DNA of 64,000 nt from Ustilaginoidea virens (taxonomy: Eukaryota; Ascomycota; Sordariomycetes; Hypocreales; Clavicipitaceae), in NCBI RefSeq assembly GCF_000687475.1, contig NC_057318.1, positions 3,658,001 through 3,722,000 on the forward strand. Direction: 5' to 3'. Of this stretch, positions 55,941 through 64,000 are shown piece after piece. How positions within the stretch are numbered: position 1 is the stretch's first letter; every line of letters starts with the position of its first letter. The notes under the pieces are model-generated. The model had not been told where the DNA came from. It saw nothing but the letters and a program-made list of their open reading frames with translations, and made no database searches. Position numbers and translations under genes: made by a program.

Positions 55941-56864
55941 ATGTCTCCGCAGATCAACCAACCGTCCAACCAGATCAAGCTGACAAACGTCTCGCTCGTA
56001 CGTCTGAAGAAGGGCAAGAAGCGATTCGAGATTGCCTGCTACAAGAACAAGGTGATGGAATGGCGCTCCGGCATAGAGACCAACCTCGACAACGTCCTGC
56101 AGATTCCCAGCGTCTTCTTCAACGTGTCCAAGGGGCAGACCGCGTCGAGAGAGGACCTCGAGAAGGCTTTCGGCAAGGGCAAGACGACCGACGACATGGT
56201 GCTGGAGATCCTCAACAAGGGCGAGCTGCAGGTCGGCGAGAAGGAGCGGGCGGCGCAGCTGGAGCGCGTGCACAACGAGGTGGTCGGCATGGTGGCCAGC
56301 AAGCTGGTCGACCCGAGGACGAAGCGGGTCTACACGTCTGGCATGATTGAAAAGGCGCTGGACATGCTGAGCTCGCAGGCGCACAGCACCAGCGGAGACA
56401 AGAGCGGCGCGGGAACCCCGGCCACGGGCGACGACGCCGAGGCGAAGCCCAGGGCCAGGGAGCACAGCTGGACCGGCGTCGTGACGTCAAAGAGCGCCAA
56501 GAGCCAGGCGCTGGAGGCCATGAAGGCCCTGATAGCCTACCAACCCATCCCCGTGGCCAGGGCGCGCATGAGGCTGAGGGTTTCTTGCCCGACCAGCGTG
56601 TTGAAGCAGGCCGTCAAGGGGGCGGCCAGCAAGGGAGCGGCCGAGGACGAGGACAGGGAGCAAAAGGCGGCGGGCACAGTCAAGGACAAGATCTTGGGTT
56701 ACGTGGAGCAGGTAGAGAGCCAGGATGTCATGGGAACCGAGTGGGAAGTGACGGGGTTTGTCGAGCCTGGCGCGTTCAAGGCCTTGTCCGACTTTATCGG
56801 CAACGAAACCAAGGGCCAGGGAAGGGTGGAAGTGTTGGACATGGCGGTGACGCACGAGGATTAG
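55941..56864 (+). CDS. SDO1: Ribosome maturation protein SBDS / Sdo1
   Basis: Cytoplasmic factor that, with the GTPase Efl1, releases eIF6/Tif6 from late pre-60S subunits. Intronless, 307 residues, longer than human SBDS (250). Domain I (about 1-95): NQIKLTNVSLVRLKKGKKRFEIACYKNKVMEWR, NLDNVLQIPSVFFNVSKGQTAS, FGKGKTTDDMVLEILNKGELQV. Domain II: DPRTKRVYTSGMIEKALDML. Between domains II and III lies a low-complexity insertion rich in Ser, Gly, Ala (AHSTSGDKSGAGTPATGDDAEAK). Domain III: ALEAMKALIAYQPIPVARARMRLRVSCP ... GTEWEVTGFVEPGAF. The ATG has a strong context (GCCGCCATGT). Secure assignment. Confidence 0.96.
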   Translation: MSPQINQPSNQIKLTNVSLVRLKKGKKRFEIACYKNKVMEWRSGIETNLDNVLQIPSVFFNVSKGQTASREDLEKAFGKGKTTDDMVLEILNKGELQVGEKERAAQLERVHNEVVGMVASKLVDPRTKRVYTSGMIEKALDMLSSQAHSTSGDKSGAGTPATGDDAEAKPRAREHSWTGVVTSKSAKSQALEAMKALIAYQPIPVARARMRLRVSCPTSVLKQAVKGAASKGAAEDEDREQKAAGTVKDKILGYVEQVESQDVMGTEWEVTGFVEPGAFKALSDFIGNETKGQGRVEVLDMAVTHED

Positions 56865-56978
56865 GTTGGAGAGATTTGAGTCTGTTGAATAATGCAGCAA
56901 TGATACCCGAAGTGCTCGTCTTGCCTCTCTTTTTTTTTTAATGTATCCTTTTCCGAGTTTTGTAATATGTGCAAACAA

Positions 56979-57009
<31 letters not shown>

Positions 57010-57191
57010 TGTGTTTTGATGCTTTATTTATTCGTTTACCCTGACGTATGGTAGCAGCTAGGCCTAGCTGCATGCCCTCAAGCAAACCCCAAATGATCTC
57101 ATTTTGAAATTGCGCACAAAGATGGAAATACGCCCCAGCCCGCCACGCCTTTCCACCACCCCTATGCCGTCGCAGTACTCGTCGAAACTTC
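56865..57191. other. Convergent 3' intergenic, SBDS / RPS18
   Basis: A 327 bp region containing a GCGT tetranucleotide run (56980-57012) and a T tract at 56930-56940. No further feature. Confidence 0.5.
56980..57012. repeat. (GCGT)n microsatellite
   Basis: About eight GCGT copies between the 3' ends of SBDS and RPS18. Confidence 0.9.
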
Positions 57192-57996
57192 TTAACCACC
57201 CTTCTTCTTGGAAACACCGACAGTTCGGCCACGGCGACCGGTGGTCTTGGTGTGCTGGCCACGGACACGGAGGCCCCAGTAGTGGCGGAGGCCGCGGTGA
57301 GCGCGGATCTTCTTCAAGCGCTCCAGGTCCTCGCGGAGCTTGGAGTCGACGCCGTTGGCCAGGATCTGCGAGTCCTTGCCGTCGACAATGTCGCGCTGTC
57401 TGTTGAGGAACCAGGTGGGGATCTTGTACTGGGTAGGGTTCTGGATAATGGTGACGATTCGCTCCAGCTCTTCCGAGGTGAGCTCACCGGCACTGCAGGA
57501 CAAAAAAAAAAGCAAACGTTTAGTTTAGCTCCCGGCACCGCTGAAGTGTGCGTTCCCCTTCCGAATGTGCCCAAAAGAAATGCAAAAGTGAATGGAAATC
57601 AAACACAGAAGTGGGGGCATGACCGTACCGCTTGTTCAGGTCGACATCGGCCTTCTTGCAGACCAGGTTGGAGTATCGGCGACCGACACCCTTGATCTTG
57701 GTCAAGGCGTACATGACCTTTTGCTTGCCGTCAACATTGGTGTTCAAGAGACGCAAGATCTACCGCCTTTACGTTAGCACATTCGACGACTTCCCGGCGC
57801 GGGGCTGGCAAAGCAATAGAGACGTGTGTTCCCGAGATTCGACTCGTTGCCGCGGGCTGTTTTGGGGGGGGGGGGGGGGGTGTGTTGGTGGGTTTCGAGA
57901 GAACAAAAACACATTTGGCGCTTCTTCGGTGCTGAGGCAGGGCAGTGGTTCACTTACGAACTGAAAGTTCGTCTTCTCTCCCGAAACGAGCGACAT
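57192..57996 (-). CDS. RPS18: 40S ribosomal protein S18 (uS13)
   Basis: Small-subunit ribosomal protein of the uS13 family at the subunit interface. Exons 57958..57996, 57629..57759 and 57192..57492 give 156 residues, the usual length. Exon 1 encodes only [13 protein letters not shown]; exon 2 begins [31 protein letters not shown]; exon 3 resumes [16 protein letters not shown] and ends [27 protein letters not shown]. The helix-hairpin-helix and C-terminal basic tail of uS13 are complete. A short first exon close to the ATG is usual for fungal ribosomal protein genes. Introns are 198 and 136 bp; the first holds a G homopolymer (57864-57880). Confidence 0.97.
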
Positions 57997-58928
57997 GATG
58001 GGCAACTATAACCAGCAGTGCCGCCGTGTGCTCGAGTTGTGGTCGATGGATTCCGGGTGTGAAGGGGAAGAGGGCGGAGGTCTGCGTCTTGAGCTCGCTT
58101 AGCGAGGTGGAATTTTTCGTCCTGTGGGGCCGCGAGTAGGGCAAGCACGCTGTTTGCTGCGCACGCCGGGCTGGCAATTCACGTGCTCTGGCACGTGCCC
58201 AGGCCTTTATGTGCGGAGTTACGACGTTGGTGGTTCCAGCGTTTGTTTATCCAAGGGGAAACCAGAACTTTGTTGAAGGCAAAAACGTCCCGTTTCTCGA
58301 GGTCGCCGGTGCCGGCTTCTGCTCGAGTTGAGGCTGACTTGTGCGGCGTCTGTTGATGCAGCCATGGCGCGGGGATGCCCAGCTGCCTGTCCCATTCCAT
58401 CATCCGGCCCTTTTGATTTTGAAGCGGCTAGGTGTGCTAATCACGCGGCAAGTTGGTGCCGCCGACCGAAGGTGAAGCCTTCATCAGTCGTCTTCTGCCA
58501 TTGCTCGGTCAAGCCTCTTCGATGGAGCGACCTTGAGCCGGATGCCCGACGCCTCGGCGTACAGGTATGAGACGAGAACAACTCTAGACAACGTTTTTTG
58601 AGTACGAAGCCTTTCGTGATGCTTCACTAAGTGGAGGTCTTCGTAATTTATATGTTGTTACATTTTGGCTCGGCACGCCGGCCAGGTGGGTGGTTTTGGC
58701 CCAACGCAACTGAACCAGGCATCTACCAGACATCTATAATCTTTCTAGTTGTACAGCCAAGGCCATTTTTGCGCAGCTGATTGGCACCATTTCCAGGGGC
58801 TTCCATGCCAGTTTCAACAGATGATTCCATCCCCATCGACCAGAGTGCCCACCAAGACCGATGATTCCAGGCATCAGATAGTACCATGTCCCTGCTTGCG
58901 TTGAAAATTTTGAGAGGCGTCGGTGGAG
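57997..58928. other. Intergenic, 0.93 kb
   Basis: Upstream region of RPS18 and 3' flank of the next minus-strand gene. No recognisable gene, repeat or tRNA. Confidence 0.5.
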
Positions 58929-60006
58929 CTAAGACGCAATCGCATCCGCCGGCAAGGTCAGCCTACTCGACAATAGGTCCCAGAGACAAGCTCTGTCCAT
59001 CTCCACGCTGTGCGAATTACTCTTTGGCTGAATGTGGAAAACATGAACGTGTTGCAGGCCGCGGATCTCCAGGAGCTCATCCAACCCCAGCACATCCGAC
59101 ATCCTGGCATTGCGATGGGCCAGTGGGAAGTACGCGCGCATCAGGCTCGCTCTGTCGTTCAAGTGCACCAGCGTAGACTTGGAGATGTTGATGGACAGGG
59201 CGTCCAGCCTGTCGCACCTCTGCAAGGCCTTGAAAGCGCCTGCCGACTGCGGACCGCACCAGTGAACAATGATGTGGCGAGCATTCTCTCGGAAATGCGA
59301 GTTGCCGTCGAGGTGCGCAAGAAGCTCGCAGTTGCACCTGAAGCGAAACTTTTTCTTGCGGAAAAAGATGCGGTAGAACTCTTGGCCGAGAGCCTGCCCC
59401 AGGATCGTGGGCAGCGACTTCATCTGGGACGTCTGAAAGACGTTGTCTCGATCGAACTTGGGGCACCTGCAGGTGGAGGGCTTTACTAGAGGCACGACGA
59501 CCTGCGTGCGGAACGTGTTGTCAATGATTAGATCCAGCGTTCTCTCGCGAATCTCCATCGGCAGCTTCATGAACGGGAAACCATGCGAGGAAGTCGGCCT
59601 GTCTGTTTCGGGGGGGGTTTTTTTTATGGCCAAGCAGAGTCACAGTTGTCAGCTGAGGGGGGCCGGTTACAAAAGTGGCTGCTTGGAAACAAAAAGTTGT
59701 GCGTGCATCAGAAGCCGCTTGCTCACCGGCAATGTCCAAGATTTCGGTGCACATTTCTATAATGTCGACGCATGTCTTGACCTCTGAGGGGTCCTTTTTC
59801 AATATGTTGGCGCATTTAGTGATGGTGTTTGCGACTGCGGCTCTGCGCCGGGGGCTCAGGCGAACTAGCCTGCCCAGCTCTGAAACGTCGACACTGCCGG
59901 TATGGTAGCTGTCCAAGCTTTGGAGCAGAGTCTGGATATTCTTGGACAGGCCGTACCTGGCGGGGACGGCCTTGGCTTTCAACACGTAGAACGATTTCGC
60001 AGACAT
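58929..60006 (-). CDS. Unrecognised protein, F-box/2EXR-like N-terminal motif in exon 2
   Basis: Predicted 317-residue protein; exons 59727..60006 and 58929..59602 (intron 124 bp, GTGAGC...ACAG). I do not recognise the family with certainty. The first 93 residues form a helical, Lys/Leu-rich region (YVLKAKAVPARYGLSKNIQ, SELGRLVRLSPRRRAAVAN, CVDIIEMCTEILDIA). Exon 2 begins with FPFMKLPMEIRERTLDLIID, which resembles the LPxEIRxxI start of fungal F-box or 2EXR domains, followed by a region with CRCPKFDRDN, FRFRCNCELLAHLD and HIIVHWCGPQSAGAF, and a C-terminal DVLGLDELLEIRGLQHVHVF. Cys pairs could bind metal, but no known finger is matched. The ATG at 60006 follows a GTC/GAC repeat in the leader. 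Confidence 0.65.
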
Positions 60007-60009
60007 TTT

Positions 60010-60010
<1 letters not shown>

Positions 60011-60046
<36 letters not shown>
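60011..60046. repeat. (GAC)12 microsatellite
   Basis: Perfect triplet run immediately 5' of the ATG of the minus-strand gene at 60006; on the sense strand it reads GTC. Confidence 0.95.
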
Positions 60047-61263
60047 AAGGGAAAAGACGTTGCGGGAAGAAACCACCGAGGGCGTCGGACGATACGCAAG
60101 CTGCACACAGACTTGTTTCGCCGGGAGAGAGAAAAGGTCCATACAGCAGACAAAAGACTGCCTGCCTGACAGGTATGTTTGTACATTTGTAACTTTGCTT
60201 GTTGTCTGTCAGTGGAGGCAAATCTGTTGCCAGTTGCCTCTCGAGACGGGCTGGTGGGAGCAGTGAATATGGCCAGCCGTGACAGGTGTCGGGAACCAAC
60301 GGGCTCATCCGATCGAGCAGTGCATCTTTTGGAGTTGTGCCTCGTTGCTCCTTCCTCGTCACTCGTCTCGGCTGAATCACGGTGGTGAAGCAGCTCCGCA
60401 TCATCCAGCAACCCTAGCATCGTCGTCTCCAAGGGTACAATGGCGACATGTGACCACGCACGCACGCACTTTGGGAAGGAGTCGTCCAACGAGCAGAGCA
60501 AACAGGCGGAAAGAGACGATCACGGCGGGAGCAGAATGTCGGCTCCGATCAAGGTTTGTGATAGTGGTAGTCTATTGTCTATGTATTGCCAGGAAGCACA
60601 TCTTTTTGACCCTCGAGGTCAGATGGGACGCATCAAAAGCGAAAAGCAGGAGGAAATAAAAAAAAAATACCCATCCGCAACTCCGGGTGCAAGTCATTCC
60701 CTTGATTGCCCTGTACTATAGCATAACCCGTAAATGCTTTTGCGCGGCATGTTCCTATGCCAAATGCATTATAAAATCCGCCATCGTTTAAAATTCATTC
60801 CGTTCGTTCGTGATTATACAGGAAAGTATCTTGTTCTGGGGCCTCGGCCACGACAATGCTGGGCCCAGACATGAGTGGTTTCGGATGTTCCGAGTCAATT
60901 AATTGGGATTGAAACTCAGCATCTGTTCCACAGCCCTCGGGGGCATTGAAGAGAGCAGGACAAAAGAATTGGTCATTGCAAGGAGAAAAAGAGAAACGAG
61001 AAAAAAAAAAAAGAAAGAAATCGTGATTGTGGGGGGGGGGGGCGAGCTTCCGGCTTGCTTGAGCGGCCAAACAAGTCCCAGCCAGACCTGCAGACTGGTC
61101 AACTGCATTCGTATGGTAAAACGGCCAAGCCAAGCCGTCTGTCTGGTGCACGCACAAGCTGGCGGCCGTGGTTTGGCTGCGTCTGGTCGGGTTTGCGTTG
61201 CGCTGGGCGGTTTGAGGTGTGTCGTGGCCGCTTGGGCTAGCCATGAATCGAAGCAGCCAGTGG

Positions 61264-61346
61264 CAGTCCAGGGCCAGTCCAGTGCCAGTGCCAGTGCCAG
61301 TGCCAATGCCAATGCCCAGTGCCCAGTGCCCAGTGCCCAGTGCCAG
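61264..61346. repeat. CCAGTG/CCAATG tandem repeat
   Basis: About thirteen imperfect hexamer and heptamer copies (CAGTGCC, CAATGCC, CAGTGCC), about 85 bp beyond the stop codon of the minus-strand gene at 61431. Confidence 0.85.
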
Positions 61347-61430
61347 CAGAGCCAGCAAGTGACAACAAGTGACCACAAGTGGCGGGGGATCCGCACTGGG
61401 GCAAGGCAAGCGCGCCTATTCGCCAGGACC

Positions 61431-61886
61431 TCAGTCTCGGTCCGAGTCGGGTTTCGGCAAGTCCGACGCCGGCGAGGACCCCCTAGTGTCTTGCCTCTGC
61501 ATGTCCAAGCTTGGCGCACGAGTGCAACACGGACTGACGCCGACGAAGCTGAGCGTTTCGATCTGGCTGGGGTCGCTGGCCCCAAACGTCATGGTGAAAT
61601 GGCTCAGCATCTCTTGATGCTTGAGGTTCTGCAGCGTGAGCGGTCGCTGGCTGGGGTGCAGCCTGCTGTTCTTTCTGTTCCGCTTCGCCTCCTTGTCGGG
61701 TTCGTCTTTTGAGCGTCGCTGCCATGCAAACGTCCTTGCCAACTTGCTGCTCGCCGTCGACTTGTGTACGGACGACGTATCGCTCGTGTTTGTCGTTGTC
61801 GTCGTGTTGCTCTCTGTCTGAGAGATGGCATCCGAGTTCTCCTCGGACCGGCGGAGGGCGCGACGGAAACGATCTCGAATGGCCAT
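61431..61886 (-). CDS. Small unrecognised protein, Ser/Thr-rich basic
   Basis: Intronless 151-residue protein; no family recognised. It starts MAIRDRFRRALRRSEENSD, has a Ser/Thr-rich low-complexity segment (TESNTTTTTNTSDTSS), a basic segment (FAWQRRSKDEPDKEAKRNRKN), and an ordered-looking C-terminal block RPLTLQNLKHQEMLSHFTMTFGASDPSQIETLSFVGVSPCCTRAPS. That block, with its CC pair, looks like the constrained part. The frame stays open far upstream, but it crosses a GA microsatellite and translates repeats, so the ATG at 61886 is preferred. The charged N-terminus could be a nuclear or membrane-peripheral element; function unknown. Confidence 0.55.
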   Translation of the reverse strand: MAIRDRFRRALRRSEENSDAISQTESNTTTTTNTSDTSSVHKSTASSKLARTFAWQRRSKDEPDKEAKRNRKNSRLHPSQRPLTLQNLKHQEMLSHFTMTFGASDPSQIETLSFVGVSPCCTRAPSLDMQRQDTRGSSPASDLPKPDSDRD

Positions 61887-61955
61887 TTGCGCGTCCGTTT
61901 CTCCAAGATTTTTCCTTCTTTTCTTTTTTCGCGTGACCCGTGTGTAACCGTTGGG

Positions 61956-61961
<6 letters not shown>

Positions 61962-62003
<42 letters not shown>
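61962..62003. repeat. (GA)n microsatellite
   Basis: About 20 dinucleotide copies upstream of the small unrecognised gene at 61886. Confidence 0.95.
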
Positions 62004-62008
<5 letters not shown>

Positions 62009-63175
62009 CACGGACGATGAATTCAGGTGGCGAGAAGCAATCGGCGGCGACCTGTCCCTTCGGCAGCCAGGAAAGTATACGGCAGGTTGCGGGAACGAGG
62101 TTGTCGTAGCAAAAGGGAGGAAACGAAACAATGACGGCAGGGTGGCAGATGTTTGTTATAATAAAAGACGAAAATGACACGGGGCTTCTGAAAGGACTCG
62201 CGGATCTGGATCGGGGAAGGCTGGCAAAGTCGGCAGGCAAAACACCGCAAACACCGCATACACCGCATACACGGCAACGCAACTCTGCGAAAAGGCAAAG
62301 GCGAAGGCGAAGAGTGGCGCCCGCAAAAGCCCTCGCGGTTGGTTGGGGTTGGTGGGAACTTTGGGGGTTGGTTGGCAAAAGGAGGAAAAGCGTTCTCGCA
62401 ATCCCCCAGACCTAAACAAGTCCAACAAGTCTCCATTGGTCATGGCAAACCACTGGCAACCTCCTTTCGGCCCATTTCTGTCCGGGGTGGAGGCCCCTCG
62501 GTCTCTGGAGGGGTCCAAGGACTCGGGGGGTGTAGGGGTTAGGCAGCCCTAGACCGTAGGTGTTTTGTCTGTTTTGTCTGTTTTGTCCGTCTTGTCTGTC
62601 TTGTCTGCCAAGTGCGGAGTGCGGCGGGTCCTTGTTGGGTGGCGAAGGCGGGCGGGTACGGACTGGAAAACTTTCAATGGTTCCTCGGGACGCCGCCAGC
62701 ACGGCGCCTGGCGTTCACGTTACTTTCTGCAAGGTGACACAGCTTAGCCATTGCAGAAAGCCATCCGCGCTGGGGGGTGCACGGGTTGCACTCCCTACTG
62801 CGTATGCGTAGCCTAGGCGCCGCCACCCCACCCGGGGCTTGCGAGCCAGTACGGAGTATGCGTGCCCAGATATGCAAACATTGAAAATTTGAATTGATGA
62901 GTGCACATGCAGTGCAGCCTACGGGGGAGAGAGCATTTGCAGTGGAGCCGCGATGCGAAACCCGCCGCAATCGATAGGCTGGCAGCTAGCTGGCGGCTGG
63001 CGGCCGGCTGCTTCGCTGAGGGGTGGAACTTGTGCATGCACCAAGCAAGCTGGCAACAGAACAAGGAAGGACCCAAGGCATGAGCCCCTCCCTCCGCACC
63101 CCCCGCACCCCCACCTCTTTTTTTTTTTTTTTTTTTTTTTTTGTGGGTTTGGGGGGGAAGGGGGGGGATGGGGGG

Positions 63176-63230
63176 AGGAGGAGGAGGAGGAGGAGGAGGA
63201 GGAGGAGGAGGAGGAGGAGGAGGAGGAGGG
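63176..63230. repeat. (GGA)n microsatellite
   Basis: About 18 triplet copies after a polypurine G-rich stretch. Confidence 0.95.
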
Positions 63231-64000
63231 AACCGAGGCGGCAAAGAGAAAACAGGGCAGAGACAGACCCGACGGCTTCTCGCAAGGTTTCATGCTGCAT
63301 AGCGCACACGCATGCGGTTGGGAGCTGGCGGGACATTCTTTATCCATGCGGGCTGGGCTGGTAGTGGTACATAGTAGGGCTTGAGAAGGGGGGGGGAGGA
63401 AGGTGGGGGGCCGGCCAGTTGTACTGTAGCAAAGATCAAGTCCAGGTCAATGCGAGCGAGACAGCGGAAAGCGCAGTGTTGCCCGGCGTTTCACGGATTG
63501 CACTGCACTGCACTGCACTGCACGCTACGACTAGCATGACTCGCCAGCACTCCTGCAGGTGGTCGATTCGTGTTGGGGAGGACAAGACGCTTGTTTCGTC
63601 TTCCCTCGGCCGTCCCGTCCTTCCAGAACGGTTCTAGAATGGTCGTCCCGTACGCCGCCAGTGTACGAGACTACGATCGTCCGATGGAGGCAGGCCGCCG
63701 CCAACTGGCATGGAGCACGGTGCACGGTGCACGGTGCACGATGCAAAAGTGGGAATCTATAGTGTACTGTAGTATGCCCGTACTCACGTGCCTTCTCGCG
63801 TGACAGGTTGCTGCGCCGCCCTCCTTGGAAGTTGGCGCTGGTTGGCTGGCTGGCCCCGGGGCGGACACGTACGACGTCGCAAGTAGGCGCCGGCTTTACT
63901 AATTATGTAGTCTAGACCACGAAATTTGTTCCATTGTCTGAGACTCACGAGCACTGCCAAGCACAGCCAAGCACAGCCAGGATCGGTCAGCCACACCACA

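Larger units (their letters stand above)
60007..61430. other. Intergenic, 1.42 kb
   Basis: Between two minus-strand genes. Holds a GAC run in the leader of the upstream gene (60011-60046), an A-rich tract (60989-61020), a G homopolymer (61030-61042), and CCAGTG-type tandem copies (61264-61346). Long frames through the last array are repeat-driven. No gene is called. Confidence 0.5.
61887..64000. other. Terminal 2.1 kb without recognisable genes
   Basis: Contains a GA run (61962-62003), TTTTGTCTG copies (62561-62606), a T tract (63117-63142), a GGA run (63176-63230), CACTGCACTGCA copies (63499-63522) and TGCACGG copies (63720-63740). ORFs across the GGA run are poly-Glu, poly-Arg or poly-Ser by frame and are not called. 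Confidence 0.5.

Noticed and set aside
62953..63384. ORFs with poly-Glu, poly-Arg or poly-Ser runs on both strands
   Set aside because: Artefacts of the GGA microsatellite and nearby homopolymers.

Overview
The window is nuclear DNA of a filamentous ascomycete, probably a sordariomycete close to Hypocreales. The evidence is compact genes with short GT-AG introns (about 55 to 230 bp), protein types and splice junctions typical of Pezizomycotina, and two dispersed intergenic motifs, TAGGTACCTA-like and TACGGAGTA-like. Placement below the subphylum is inference. No transposase, reverse transcriptase, CRISPR array, viral gene or secondary-metabolite core enzyme is visible. I place 21 protein-coding genes and one tRNA. 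Exon ends were chosen by GT-AG sites, reading-frame arithmetic and family fit, without transcript data.

Layout. 1-3502 (-): insulysin/Ste23-type M16 protease, cut by the window edge. 3503-8989: 5.5 kb gene-poor, with one possible coding relic. 8990-13875: Mpp6-like exosome cofactor (-), divergent from the complex I zinc subunit NDUFS6 (+), then a YjbQ-family protein (+), convergent with the CFIm25 cleavage/polyadenylation subunit (-). 15534-16964 (+): unknown protein with an RVxF-like motif. 17651-19383: PET100 (+), convergent with TACO1/YebC (-), both linked to cytochrome c oxidase. 20091-26415 (+): giant HEAT-repeat Laa1/HEATR5 protein. 27337-29149 (-): two-RRM protein. 30913-32724 (-): WRAP73/Wdr8 WD-repeat protein. 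33165-33236 (-): tRNA-Thr(CGT). 34208-36505 (+): MoaA-MoaC molybdenum cofactor gene joined through an unusual intron.

37987-38454 (+): small secreted six-cysteine protein. 40535-41605 (+): FYVE zinc-finger protein after a block of simple repeats. 43076-44554 (-): ELO fatty acid elongase. 44555-48288: 3.7 kb gene-poor. 48289-50071 (-): carboxypeptidase Y. 51519-52522 (-): secreted DJ-1/PfpI-like protein. 53392-57996: translation-related group, with cytosolic Trp-tRNA synthetase (-) divergent from SBDS (+), which is convergent with RPS18 (-). 58929-60006 (-) and 61431-61886 (-): two unrecognised proteins. 61887-64000: repeats only.

Most genes are single-copy housekeeping genes, arranged in divergent and convergent pairs rather than one pathway cluster. 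The points most worth checking are the MoaA/MoaC intron, which keeps the Gly-Gly end of MoaA in both spliced and unspliced forms; two stopless introns of 3n length; the carboxypeptidase acceptor lying after an A tract; the small cysteine-rich secreted protein; and the decayed coding sequence near 8 kb.
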